From Pseudomonadota bacterium (GTDB lineage Bacteria > Desulfobacterota > Desulfobulbia > Desulfobulbales > JAGXFP01): a stretch of DNA of 64,000 nucleotides. This document shows positions 54,291 through 63,386 of this stretch, one piece after another. A program made the translations under genes and the position numbers. The stretch is taken from contig JAHJAA010000037.1 in NCBI GenBank assembly GCA_018814305.1, positions 33,486-97,485 on the forward strand. The letters are read 5' to 3'. Under the pieces are notes generated by a model. The model ran no database searches. It was not told where the DNA came from and was given only the letters and a program-made list of their open reading frames with translations. Position 1 is the first letter of the stretch. The number at the start of each line of letters is the position of its first letter.

Positions 54291-56518
54291 TCGGCGCCCT
54301 GATCTTGCTGGTCAGCTACCTTGCCGCCCGGCTGATGGCAGGCCAACTTTCCCGTCCCCTGGTCAATCTAGCCCGGGTCGCAGAAACCATTTCACTGACC
54401 GGTCGCCCAGAGGAGTTTCCAATTGACCTGGTCGGCAATGATGAGATAACGCAACTGGCCACCTCCTTTCAGACCATGTCCCAAAGGCTCCGGGAGTCAT
54501 ACGAGACCCTGGAAGATCGGGTAGAGGAACGAACCATCCAGCTTGAAGATGAAATCAACGAACGGCGCCAGGCTGAAGCGGCCATCCGGGAAGAAAAAGA
54601 ACAGTGGGAACGGACCTTTGACGCCATCCCCGACCTGGTCGCCATCATTGATGTGGAGAATGGGATTCTCAAGGCCAACCGGGAAATGTCCAGGCGGCTG
54701 GGTCTGGAAATCAGCGAACTGGTCGGTCAGAAATGCTATCACATCTTTCACCATGAGAATCAACCCTGTTCGGACTGCCCCTTCCTCCTGCTCAAACAGG
54801 ATTTCTTGCCCCATGAAGCGGAGATCTACGAACCGACCCTTAAGGCCCACCTGCAGGTCAACGTCTCGCCGGTATTCGATGAGCAGGCAGTTCTTAAGAG
54901 TTGCGTCCACATCGTCCGGGACATCTCCGAGAAAAAAAGGTTCCAGAGCCGGATCCTGGCGCTCAATGCCCTCAAGGAAAAACTACTGTCGATCACAGAT
55001 CTCCAAACGAGCTTCCAGGAGATCACCACCGCGGTGGTCAGTCTCCTGGAGGCCGACTTTGCCCGCATCTGGCTGATCCAACCGGGGGACCAATGCGATT
55101 CGGGCTGCTTTCATGCGGCAACCAGCGAAGGCCCCCATCAATGTATAGACCGGCAGCATTGCCTCCATCTCCAGGCCAGTTCGGGTCGTTATACCAATCT
55201 TCAAGGCAACCATGCCCGGGTGCCGTTCGGCTGTTATAAAATCGGGCGGATCGCGGCTGGGCAGGAGCCAAAATTGATTAGCAATGAGGTGACCACCGAT
55301 CCCCGGATCCATGATCATCAGTGGGCGACGGAACTGGGGCTCAAGAGTTTTGCCGGATATCGCCTCCTTTCCGAGCAGGGGGAAGCACTGGGGGTCTTGG
55401 CCCTGTTCAGCGCCCACCTGATCGGGCCGGAGGAAGAGGCCCTGCTTGAATCCATCGTCAATACCACCTCCCAGATCATCCTTAATGATAAAGCCAAACA
55501 GGCCGCTTCGGACGCGGCCAGACGAGTACAGAAGGTGCTCGACAATATCGATGCCCTGGTCTACATCGCCGATCCGGTAAGCTATGAGATCCTCTTAGCC
55601 AATAAAAATGTCCAAGAGGAATTCGGCTGCGTCGAAGGGGGGGTCTGCTGGCAAACCCTCCAACAGGGGCAGAACGGCCCCTGTGCCTTCTGCAACGCCA
55701 ACAAACTTTTTGACAACGACAATTCGGATGGAGACCAGACCGCTGTCTGGCAGTCCCAGAATACCCGAAACGGTAAATGGTATGAACACCGCGACACCCT
55801 GATCGACTGGGTGGACGGACACCGGGTCCGGCTGCAGATCGCCACGGATATCACCAAACGCAAAGAGACCGAACTGCAACTGGAGCACTATGCCGCCACC
55901 CAGAAGACCCTGCTCCGGGAAGTGAACCACCGGGTCAAAAACACCCTGACCTCCCTGGTCGGCATGCTCGAAATGGAGGGGGATCGCCCCGAAGCCGAGC
56001 ACGTTCCGGGGTATCTGGCCTTCCTGCTGGAACTGAAATCCCGGATCCAGGCCTTATCCACCGTGCACAGCATCCTCTCGGCCAGCGAATGGCAACCGGT
56101 GCCCCTGGATGAGCTCTGTCGTGAGGTGATCAACGGCACCCTGCTGGCCCTCTCCCCACAGGGGGCGATCACAGTCTGCGTTGATCCGTCACCGGTGCAG
56201 ATTGCCAGTATGTCCGCCCATCACCTGGCCCTGGTGATTAATGAGCTGGTCACCAATACCATCAAGCACGCCGTGCCCCACAGCGACACCGAGCTGACGA
56301 TCCGGGTGACCATTGATCCGGAGGTCAATGGTTCCATTGCAATGAGCTACCGGGATAACGGCCCCGGGTATCCCGAGGCCGTGCTCTACGGAAAAGGACA
56401 GGTCGGCAAACTGGGCATGGAGATTCTCTATGGCATTATCGGCTCCACCCTCCAGGGTGAAGTCCACCTGGAGAATGATCAGGGGGCGGTTACCCGCTTC
56501 AACCTGATGAACTACTAA
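54287..56518 (+). CDS. sensor kinase C-terminal half: TM-HAMP-PAS-GAF-PAS-HisKA_2
   Basis: 743 residues from a TTG at 54287. A transmembrane helix at residues 1-18 is followed by HAMP, a coiled coil and a PAS with CYHIFHHENQPCSDCPF (Cys-rich, possibly metal- or haem-binding). A GAF at about 240-400 and a second PAS with VCWQTLQQGQNGPCAFC come next. The HisKA_2 box LLREVNHRVKNTLTSLVGML lies near residue 545, with an HATPase (LALVINELVTNTIKHAV). HisKA_2 kinases are a distinct class from HisKA. It belongs with the sensor half just upstream. Confidence 0.75.
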   Translation: MIGALILLVSYLAARLMAGQLSRPLVNLARVAETISLTGRPEEFPIDLVGNDEITQLATSFQTMSQRLRESYETLEDRVEERTIQLEDEINERRQAEAAIREEKEQWERTFDAIPDLVAIIDVENGILKANREMSRRLGLEISELVGQKCYHIFHHENQPCSDCPFLLLKQDFLPHEAEIYEPTLKAHLQVNVSPVFDEQAVLKSCVHIVRDISEKKRFQSRILALNALKEKLLSITDLQTSFQEITTAVVSLLEADFARIWLIQPGDQCDSGCFHAATSEGPHQCIDRQHCLHLQASSGRYTNLQGNHARVPFGCYKIGRIAAGQEPKLISNEVTTDPRIHDHQWATELGLKSFAGYRLLSEQGEALGVLALFSAHLIGPEEEALLESIVNTTSQIILNDKAKQAASDAARRVQKVLDNIDALVYIADPVSYEILLANKNVQEEFGCVEGGVCWQTLQQGQNGPCAFCNANKLFDNDNSDGDQTAVWQSQNTRNGKWYEHRDTLIDWVDGHRVRLQIATDITKRKETELQLEHYAATQKTLLREVNHRVKNTLTSLVGMLEMEGDRPEAEHVPGYLAFLLELKSRIQALSTVHSILSASEWQPVPLDELCREVINGTLLALSPQGAITVCVDPSPVQIASMSAHHLALVINELVTNTIKHAVPHSDTELTIRVTIDPEVNGSIAMSYRDNGPGYPEAVLYGKGQVGKLGMEILYGIIGSTLQGEVHLENDQGAVTRFNLMNY

Positions 56519-56565
56519 GGTCCCAAACCGGATACAATTCCATCCCGAATACGGAGGTTAGCTAG

Positions 56566-57225
56566 ATGAAACCACGTGAAGAAATCCGAGTTCTGGTCAC
56601 GGAAGATGATTTCTTTATCAAGAAGGTGATTATCACCAACCTGGAACACCGCGGCTATCAGGTAGCGGGCAGCGCCTCCAACGGCAAGGAGGCAGTGGCA
56701 CTGGTCCACGAACTGAAACCCGATATTGTCATCATGGACCTTCAGATGCCGGTCATGGACGGTCTGGAGGCCACCCGGCTGATCCAGGAGCAATGCCCCA
56801 CCCCGGTGATCGTCCTCACCGCGTACGAAACCATGGATCTGGTCAGCCAGGCCACCGATGCCGGAGCCAGCGCCTATCTGGTCAAACCATCCAAGCCGGA
56901 CGAAATTGACCGGACCATTACCGTGGCCTTGGCCCGTCATCATGACCTGATGAAAATACAGGAATTATACCGCCAGGTCGAGGCCCAGCGGGCGGAACTA
57001 CAACTGGCGCTCACCGAACTCAAGACCCTGCGGGGAATCATCCCCATCTGTATGTATTGTAAACAGATCCGGGATGACGAGGGGTATTGGAACCAGGTGG
57101 AAAAATATATCACCGAGCATTCCCAGGCCAAGTTCAGTCACGGGATCTGCCCCACGTGTTTTGAGGAAAAATTCGCCGAACTGGAGCAAGATACACCCAA
57201 AAAGCCCGGAGGTGATGCTCCATGA
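56566..57225 (+). CDS. response regulator with C-terminal Cys-rich coupling domain
   Basis: 219 residues. An N-terminal receiver has D58 (IVIMDLQMPVMDG), T of VLTAY and K of LVKPSKP. A coiled coil at about 130-160 leads to a short domain (LRGIIPICMYCKQIRDDEGY ... FSHGICPTCFEEKF) with two CxxC pairs that could hold a metal. This domain is seen in Desulfobacterota signalling proteins but its role is not established, and it has no DNA-binding motif. GGAGG precedes the ATG. It overlaps the next regulator by ATGA and follows the split kinase by 47 bp. Confidence 0.85.
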   Translation: MKPREEIRVLVTEDDFFIKKVIITNLEHRGYQVAGSASNGKEAVALVHELKPDIVIMDLQMPVMDGLEATRLIQEQCPTPVIVLTAYETMDLVSQATDAGASAYLVKPSKPDEIDRTITVALARHHDLMKIQELYRQVEAQRAELQLALTELKTLRGIIPICMYCKQIRDDEGYWNQVEKYITEHSQAKFSHGICPTCFEEKFAELEQDTPKKPGGDAP

Positions 57226-57638
57226 AAAGCCTGGTGGTTGAAGATGATTTTTTCGCCGGAAAATTGCTGACCAAGTATCTCAGCGCTTTGGGGGAAGTGG
57301 ATACTGCCGCCAACGGCGAAGAGGCCATTGTCGCGGTGGTGAAACAGATCAATGAGACCCACCGCAACTACGACCTGATCTGCCTGGATATCATGATGCC
57401 GAAAATCGACGGCCAACAGGCCTTGAAAGGTATCCGGGAACTTGAAAAAAAGGGACTACTCAAGGAAGAGGAGTGCGCCAAGATCTTCATGACCACCGCC
57501 TTTTCCGACCGAGATCAGGTAGTGGAGGCAGCAAAATACGGCTGCACTGCCTATATCATCAAACCAGTCAATCGGAACAAATTCTATGAAGCATTGTATG
57601 ATCACGGTCTGACCAAGATAAACTGGAATAACCAATAA
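57222..57638 (+). CDS. single-domain response regulator
   Basis: 138 residues, receiver domain only. Phospho-acceptor D56 (LICLDIMMPKIDG), T/S of FMTTAFSDR and K of IIKPVNRNKF are all present. With no output domain it may relay phosphate or act by protein binding, as CheY-like or Spo0F-like proteins do. It is coupled by ATGA to the previous regulator. The stop lies 121 bp from the end of the second kinase, which is transcribed convergently. Confidence 0.88.
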   Translation: MKSLVVEDDFFAGKLLTKYLSALGEVDTAANGEEAIVAVVKQINETHRNYDLICLDIMMPKIDGQQALKGIRELEKKGLLKEEECAKIFMTTAFSDRDQVVEAAKYGCTAYIIKPVNRNKFYEALYDHGLTKINWNNQ

Positions 57639-57759
57639 AGCCCTGGGGCAGGACCTTAACTCGAGGTCTCATTCGTTCAAATCGGACTCCTTTTCCAGAG
57701 TCCTGCCACATAGCGCTCAAAGATTATTGATACGGGCCGAATTTCCAAGGAGAAAAAGC

Positions 57760-60357
57760 TCAGCTTAGGGCAGGACCTTCCACAAAAGTATCGCCGGGAA
57801 AGCTCACCTCAACCAAGGCGCCGTGATCGTTTTTGAAGATAAGCTCACCGGCCAGGTTGCCGGTTGTCACCCCCACCACCAACTGCAAACCCACATTGGC
57901 CAGCTGAAAATCCCCCAGGGTGAACGGCTCGGGAAAACCGGGACCATTATCCCAATACTGGATCCGGTGACGCTCCCCCTGACTGCTGAAAACAAAGCGA
58001 ATCTGAATCTGTCCTGAGGGGGGAATCCCATGCTTGACCGAGTTGGTGACCAGTTCATTGATCACCAGAGCCAGATTATGGGCCTGGTTGCTGCTGACCT
58101 TGATTGGCGAGGGCTCAACGTCCAGGGTGACCGCAGCCTCCGCCGGCATCACAGCCAGGGCCGACTCGGCAATTTCCTGACATAACGAGGAGAGCGACAG
58201 AGGTTGCCAGTGATTTTGAGAAAGCAGACTGTGGACCGTGGCCAGACCGTTGAGCCGGGCGCTCAGATCCCGGATAAAATTCAAGCCGGACGAGTCTCCC
58301 TGCCCCAGAGCCCTTCCCTCCTCCATCTGGAGCATACCGATCAGGGCGGTGAGGTTGTTCTTGACCCGATGGTTCACCTCCCGGAGCAGTACCGCCTGGG
58401 TTTCGGCATATTTCTTCAGTTCCTGTTCCGCCTTTTTCAGTTCGGTAATATCATGGGTCACGTGGATTGATTTTATGACCTTACCGTTTTTCACTTCGAA
58501 CGGGGCCACGTTGACCATGAGGTGGCAGTCGATCCTCGGTTCATAAATCTCCGCAGAACAGGCCCGACCGTCCGCCAGCAACCTTTCGTGGGGACAATGG
58601 TCGATCTGACAGTTGGTCCCATGGATCAGTTCATAACACTTTCTCCCCTGAATTTCATCGAAGCTCATCCCAACGAGGGTGACAAAGGCCTGATTAGCGC
58701 GATGGATGCGATACTGGTCGTCAAGAATGATAATGGGATCCCGGATAGTGTCAAAGGTCTTGACCCACTCATCGCGGGCGGCAACAATTTTGGCATCGAT
58801 CTGTTTCCGTTCGACGATCAGGGCCAGGACCCGGGCGACCGCCTCAAGAACGGAGATAATCCTCTCATCCCTGCCCCGACCGGGTTCGGAGTAAAAGGTC
58901 AGCACTCCGAGAATTTGCCCACCGGCTGAGAAAAACGGCAGACAGTAATGACCATGGGGATGGATCCCAGCATAGGTAATTTCATGCTGGTGGTCCAGTT
59001 GATCGACAAAAACCGTTTGACCGTTCGCCGCTGCCCGGCCGCAAAGACACTGCCCCCAAGGAACTCGGGCGCAGGAATCAACCAGGGCCGGATCAAGTCC
59101 GCGATGGGCCGCCAGAAGAAGCTGCTGCTCCTCGGGATCGACCACGAAGATTGCCCCCCGAGGTTGCAGGCCCAGCCAGGGCAATGAGGTGGCAATGCCG
59201 CAACACTCCGAGAGAAGCTCCTCCAGGGGTAGGTCCTGCAACGAGATGGACAACAGGCGGTTCAACAGGGACTGGATCTTGGAAAAATAATCCATCTCCA
59301 GTTCATACTGTTTCATCTCGGTAACATCGAGGACCGTACCGATGGCGGAGGTGGTTTCCCCCTTGGCATTGGTGTCGAAACGGCAGCGCTCGTTGACGAA
59401 GCGGATGCCCCCGTCCGGCGACACAATCCGATGATCGATGTCGTACCCGCTCCCCGTGGAGAGGGCCCGATGCCAGGCCTGGTCCACCGACTCCCGGTCT
59501 TCTTCGTGGACACAGGAGAGAAATCGCTTATAGGTCGGGGTGAACTCTTCCGGAGACCGCCCGAAGATTGGATAAACCCCATCCGACCAGTACAGTTGAC
59601 CGTCGGCAAAGGTATATTCCCAATGACCCAGGTGGGCCAGTTGTTCTGCTGCTTGCAAACGCTGATCCCGGGAATTGATCAACCGGCGCCGCATCCCATT
59701 AATGGCGTCAACGATCCGATCCAGTTCATCTGTCGCACCGGACCCCGGAAGAGTCTTATTGAGCTGCAGACTTGGTCCGGGCTGATCCAGAGAAAAAGCG
59801 GAGAGATACCGGGCAATGGTCAGAAGATGCCTGGTTACCAGGTAATGGAAGAGAAAGACGATGAACAATGAAAGGATAAAGGTTTTAACCGCCTGGGTGA
59901 TTAGAACGACCAGCACATGCCCTCGGAGTTTCTGGTAAATCGGGGTCAAGGTCACCCCTATTCGCAGCGCTCCCAGGGCAACATCCTGATCTTTATAGCG
60001 ATACGATAAGGGGAGGAGATGGTCCGCAGCATTCTCAGACGAAAATTCTCCAGCGGCGGCAACAACCTGGCCGTTCCGGTCAACGACCTTGGCAAAGCGG
60101 ACGGTCGGCAGGCTGGCAATCCCCTCAAGTTGAATCTTGAGCAACCGGTCATTGGCCACCCATAGACTATCGGCAAGGGCCGGCAGGATTGTTTTGCGAA
60201 GAATTTTGATCTGCCGATCGGTTTCCTTCAAATCCCATTGGTAGAGTTGATAGAGTTGGACCAGGGTTGCCCCCAAGGTGACGACAAAGCTGGCACAAAG
60301 GACACCGATGAGCAAACGGACGCCAAGTTTCCGGTAAAATCGGATCTCAGTGGCCAT
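57760..60357 (-). CDS. membrane HisKA_2 sensor kinase with PAS and GAF domains
   Basis: 865 residues. N-terminal helix (LLIGVLCASFVVTLGATLV), a periplasmic region of about 120 residues, a second helix (TFILSLFIVFLFHYLV), HAMP-like linker, PAS (GHWEYTFADGQLYWSDGVYP) at about 240-345 and GAF at about 360-520 with CLCGRAAANGQTVF. A second PAS with CYELIHGTNCQIDHCPHERL is followed by HisKA_2 (LLREVNHRVKNNLTALIGML, near 657) and HATPase (LALVINELVTNSVKHGI). The kinase core is closely related to that at 54287. It begins 7 bp after the binding-protein gene at 60365, the mirror image of the plus-strand block. Confidence 0.88.
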   Translation of the reverse strand: MATEIRFYRKLGVRLLIGVLCASFVVTLGATLVQLYQLYQWDLKETDRQIKILRKTILPALADSLWVANDRLLKIQLEGIASLPTVRFAKVVDRNGQVVAAAGEFSSENAADHLLPLSYRYKDQDVALGALRIGVTLTPIYQKLRGHVLVVLITQAVKTFILSLFIVFLFHYLVTRHLLTIARYLSAFSLDQPGPSLQLNKTLPGSGATDELDRIVDAINGMRRRLINSRDQRLQAAEQLAHLGHWEYTFADGQLYWSDGVYPIFGRSPEEFTPTYKRFLSCVHEEDRESVDQAWHRALSTGSGYDIDHRIVSPDGGIRFVNERCRFDTNAKGETTSAIGTVLDVTEMKQYELEMDYFSKIQSLLNRLLSISLQDLPLEELLSECCGIATSLPWLGLQPRGAIFVVDPEEQQLLLAAHRGLDPALVDSCARVPWGQCLCGRAAANGQTVFVDQLDHQHEITYAGIHPHGHYCLPFFSAGGQILGVLTFYSEPGRGRDERIISVLEAVARVLALIVERKQIDAKIVAARDEWVKTFDTIRDPIIILDDQYRIHRANQAFVTLVGMSFDEIQGRKCYELIHGTNCQIDHCPHERLLADGRACSAEIYEPRIDCHLMVNVAPFEVKNGKVIKSIHVTHDITELKKAEQELKKYAETQAVLLREVNHRVKNNLTALIGMLQMEEGRALGQGDSSGLNFIRDLSARLNGLATVHSLLSQNHWQPLSLSSLCQEIAESALAVMPAEAAVTLDVEPSPIKVSSNQAHNLALVINELVTNSVKHGIPPSGQIQIRFVFSSQGERHRIQYWDNGPGFPEPFTLGDFQLANVGLQLVVGVTTGNLAGELIFKNDHGALVEVSFPGDTFVEGPALS

Positions 60358-60364
60358 ATGGAAC

Positions 60365-61108
60365 TCATTCCTTCCGAGATTGCGCTTGCGCCCAATCCTT
60401 GATCTTTTGGAGAAAGATCCCCTCTTTTTTCATTTCCCGGATCGCCGTGGTCAGTTCCGGGACCAGTCCGGCATGTTTTTGATTGAGGTAGAGAAACAAC
60501 TCCAGAGAACTTAAGGGCGGCTCCACAAACCGGCAGGGGATATCCATTTTTTTGGCAACGGCAAGCCCGAACAGTCTTTCGCAGATCACCAGATCGACCC
60601 GATTCTGCTGGAGGAGCCCGAAGAGCAGTTGGGCATTTTCCACCCGGATGATGGAGTGGGCCTCTTTGAGATTCTGTTCGGTGAGCTTAATCCCCCGGAT
60701 GATCCCCACATCATAGGGCGACAATGAGGCCCACCCCTGGGGCAAGACCTCAACCGTTTGCGAAAAGGCGCCATACTCACCTTGAAAAATCACTTCCGGC
60801 ACCCGGATCAGATTGGGGTACTCTTTTTCCAGGCCACCAATGCGGATGGCATCCCCATCACTCAAGCCCTCATTGGCATTTAAAAGGCTCCGCTCAGGCG
60901 GCAGCCATTCCACCGAGACCTTCACGCCGATCTCTTGAAAGGCCGCCTTAAGCCACTGGTCAAGAAATCCGGTCTGATCGGGATAATGATAGGGCGGAGT
61001 GGCAGGGGTGGTGATGAGAAGTTCGGGAGGTGAAGCAGAATGACAGGGAGAGATAAATACAGGCACGAGAAAAGTAAGCGTCAACAGGAATACCATTCTT
61101 CGGTTCAT
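60365..61108 (-). CDS. periplasmic solute-binding protein (family 3 type)
   Basis: About 247 residues from the ATG at 61108, which has GGGAGG upstream. The longer frame to 61165 lacks one. A Sec signal (MVFLLTLTFLVPVFISPCHS) precedes an SBP_bac_3-type fold: ITTPATPPYHYPDQTGFLDQ, KAAFQEIGVKVSVEWLPPER, YDVGIIRGIKLTEQNL and DLVICERLFGLAVAKK. No transporter genes are adjacent. The kinase gene follows 7 bp later, so it probably serves as that kinase's ligand receptor. Confidence 0.83.
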   Translation of the reverse strand: MNRRMVFLLTLTFLVPVFISPCHSASPPELLITTPATPPYHYPDQTGFLDQWLKAAFQEIGVKVSVEWLPPERSLLNANEGLSDGDAIRIGGLEKEYPNLIRVPEVIFQGEYGAFSQTVEVLPQGWASLSPYDVGIIRGIKLTEQNLKEAHSIIRVENAQLLFGLLQQNRVDLVICERLFGLAVAKKMDIPCRFVEPPLSSLELFLYLNQKHAGLVPELTTAIREMKKEGIFLQKIKDWAQAQSRKE

Positions 61109-61603
61109 TTGCCTCCCTCGCCCCACCGATAAAAATGGGACAACCTTGATCGTTGCCCTGATCAACTCCTCCGTGAAATCGGAAAAACCTATTTGCTATC
61201 TGATTTTATTATCACAAATCGATATTAACGGCGTCAAGCACGAAATAATGAGGGGCTATACCATTGGGGCGAAAGCCCTGGAATGAAAGCAATAAAATCT
61301 GCCGGTCGGAGCGCAATTCTTCTGAACTGTAGACAGGTTCCATCCGGAAAGTCACAGATCTTACCGTTGATGGAACGATTTACCTGACGGGAACGAGAAT
61401 TTTTCGAGGCGATCAAGTGTATGAGGGGGGACAATCAGTTGGGCCGCGGTGCGGTTTAACGCAGAGATTCATAACTACAACAATACCCGGATGGGAACTT
61501 AAGGGGTTCTTATTTCACTGCCATGATTTGTGTACTGTTTATGGTTTCTGAAAACGGACCCAACGCCTGTGCAGGTTAGCCCGACCGGAGCCTTTTAATT
61601 TTT
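61109..61603. other. intergenic region, no recognised gene
   Basis: About 495 bp. It contains the promoter of the binding-protein gene and a GGGC-GAAA-GCCC tetraloop hairpin at 61268-61279. A 66-codon minus-strand frame at 61234-61434 lacks protein-like features and a ribosome-binding site. Confidence 0.5.
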
Positions 61604-61837
61604 TTAAACCCCGTATTTTCGATAGATCTCCAGCCGGACTGAACAATTACAGATATGCATGGCGCCGTAGGTATGGTGGTGCCGGCACTCTCGTTTTTCA
61701 ACGCACTCCATCTGCAGCATATCGTGTCCCAAGGTGTCCATTACCGAGCAATAAATTCCACCGGAGAGACAAATATGATTATTATCGCACGGTGAACTCG
61801 CCAGGAGATCCTGATCAATTTCAATTATTTTTTTCAT
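61604..61837 (-). CDS. small cysteine-rich protein of unknown function
   Basis: 77 residues with eight Cys: SSPCDNNHICLSGG, IYCSVMD, ECVEKREC and MHICNCSV, together with a HHTYG stretch just before the last pair. The spacing suggests a metal-binding or disulfide-rich mini-protein. No signal peptide is present. The ribosome-binding site is weak, and the N-terminus MKKIIEIDQDLLA reads naturally. The family is not recognised. It stands alone between the sensory block and a GGDEF gene. Confidence 0.6.
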   Translation of the reverse strand: MKKIIEIDQDLLASSPCDNNHICLSGGIYCSVMDTLGHDMLQMECVEKRECRHHHTYGAMHICNCSVRLEIYRKYGV

Positions 61838-61943
61838 ATTTTCCGACCACCAGTGAAGCTTGTTTGGGTGCAGGTTTCACGATTTATTGTGCGCGAAGCA
61901 GAAGCTTTCCGTGGGCTCAACTCCTCTTTCGCAGCGCTTGACC

Positions 61944-63386
61944 TCAAACCTTCGTAAAAAAAGGGGTATCGCCATATACTTCAACCCGATTCCTCCCATT
62001 TATCTTCGCCCGATAAAGGGCGGTATCCGCATGCTGCAGGAGATCGTTCCCATCCCCATCTTCCGGGGAATAACAGGAAACCCCAAGACTGATAGTCACC
62101 TCGGCCCCGGAAGCCACCACCTGCCGAATCCTCTCAGCTATGCTTTCAGCTTCACTGAGATTTGTTTCCGGCAGGAGCACCAGAAACTCTTCTCCACCAA
62201 AACGGGCGGCTACATCCATGCCTCGGATCTCATGGGAAATGAAGTTGGCGACCTTTAACAGCAAACTATCACCTTCCAGGTGACCACAGGTATCATTAAA
62301 CTTTTTGAAATGATCAATATCGATCATCAAAGCAGACAGGGGACGATTGAAACGTTTGGCCAAGGCAATTGATTTTTCAAGAGACATGGCCAGACATCGC
62401 CGATTGATCAGGCCGGTCAAGGCATCACAGTTGGCATGAAGAGTTTCCTCTTCGAAGAGGCGAACATTATCGATGGCCATCCCGATCAGTTGACCGGCGG
62501 TCCTCAACATCCGGGAGTTCTCTTCACTCAACCGGACTCCGGTGGCGGTGTAGAGACATAATACCCCCACGACCCCGCCATGCCCGGAGAGAGGAATGAT
62601 GATGTGTCCATGGAGTTCTTCTGCCTGAATGGTATGCCGAGGATCAGACCGGCAATTATCCGAGATCAACAGGGCGCCGGTCTTGGCCACCCGCCCGCAG
62701 AGGCAATCGCCGATCTTGAGATTCTTGTGACAGGCGGGAGATGGTTCGATATGGCCGAGATGACCGGCAAGCCTGAGCCGATCTTCCTCCACCAGAAAAA
62801 AAAGGCCTCGCGCCTGGACAGCCAACTGGGGAAGAGCAGTGAGGGTTTTAAGAATCCCGGCAAAAAGGGTCTCGCGGTCCAAGGTGCTGACCAGAAGCGT
62901 TGAAAGGTTGTATAAAATCTCCAGTTCGGAATTACGCTCGCGCAACTCGAGATTCTGCCGCCTTCGTTCAATGGCGGCACAAAGGGTATGATTTAACTGA
63001 CCGGGATCGATCCGGTTCCTATTGAGATAATCTGCAGCCCCGGCCTGGATCGCCTGCAAGCCAAGATGAAGCTCATCCCTCCCAACCAGCACAATAACCG
63101 GCCGGGACGGGTGCGTTTTGCCCAACAGGGGTATCGCCTCCAGGACGGAACAGTCCGGCAGATTCAGATCAAGTAGAAAAAGATCAAAGCTGGTCCTGGC
63201 AATCTGCTCCAACGCCTTGGAGAAAAGATCAGCGTGGATCAAGACAAAGGCGACATGCCTCTCCCCTGCAATCAGGGTTTCCTTGACGAGACGGAAATCA
63301 TCGGGGCTTTGGGTTATATGGAGAATGCGAATGGATTGGCCTAGGCGATACCCAGTAGACGCATGGGTGTCCGTGGTCTGTAACAT
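61944..63386 (-). CDS. response regulator/GAF/GGDEF diguanylate cyclase
   Basis: 480 residues from the ATG at 63386, which has AAGGA upstream. An N-terminal receiver (LHITQSPDDFRLVKETL; acceptor Asp in LFLLDLNLPDCS) at about 20-140 is followed by a coiled coil and a GAF domain at about 170-310 with CLCGRVAKTGALL. A GGDEF domain at about 320-475 has the GGEEF loop near residue 397 (ARFGGEEFLVLLPE). The receiver lacks the usual acidic pair near its start, having SPDD instead. It should make cyclic di-GMP. No kinase is adjacent. Confidence 0.88.
   Translation of the reverse strand: MLQTTDTHASTGYRLGQSIRILHITQSPDDFRLVKETLIAGERHVAFVLIHADLFSKALEQIARTSFDLFLLDLNLPDCSVLEAIPLLGKTHPSRPVIVLVGRDELHLGLQAIQAGAADYLNRNRIDPGQLNHTLCAAIERRRQNLELRERNSELEILYNLSTLLVSTLDRETLFAGILKTLTALPQLAVQARGLFFLVEEDRLRLAGHLGHIEPSPACHKNLKIGDCLCGRVAKTGALLISDNCRSDPRHTIQAEELHGHIIIPLSGHGGVVGVLCLYTATGVRLSEENSRMLRTAGQLIGMAIDNVRLFEEETLHANCDALTGLINRRCLAMSLEKSIALAKRFNRPLSALMIDIDHFKKFNDTCGHLEGDSLLLKVANFISHEIRGMDVAARFGGEEFLVLLPETNLSEAESIAERIRQVVASGAEVTISLGVSCYSPEDGDGNDLLQHADTALYRAKINGRNRVEVYGDTPFFTKV

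Noticed and set aside
57652..57779. GGCAGGAC repeats between convergent genes as a mobile element
   Set aside because: Only short 8-12 bp copies; one lies in kinase coding sequence. No duplication or ends.
61268..61279. GAAA tetraloop hairpin as a cyclic di-GMP riboswitch
   Set aside because: The conserved riboswitch core sequences are absent around it.
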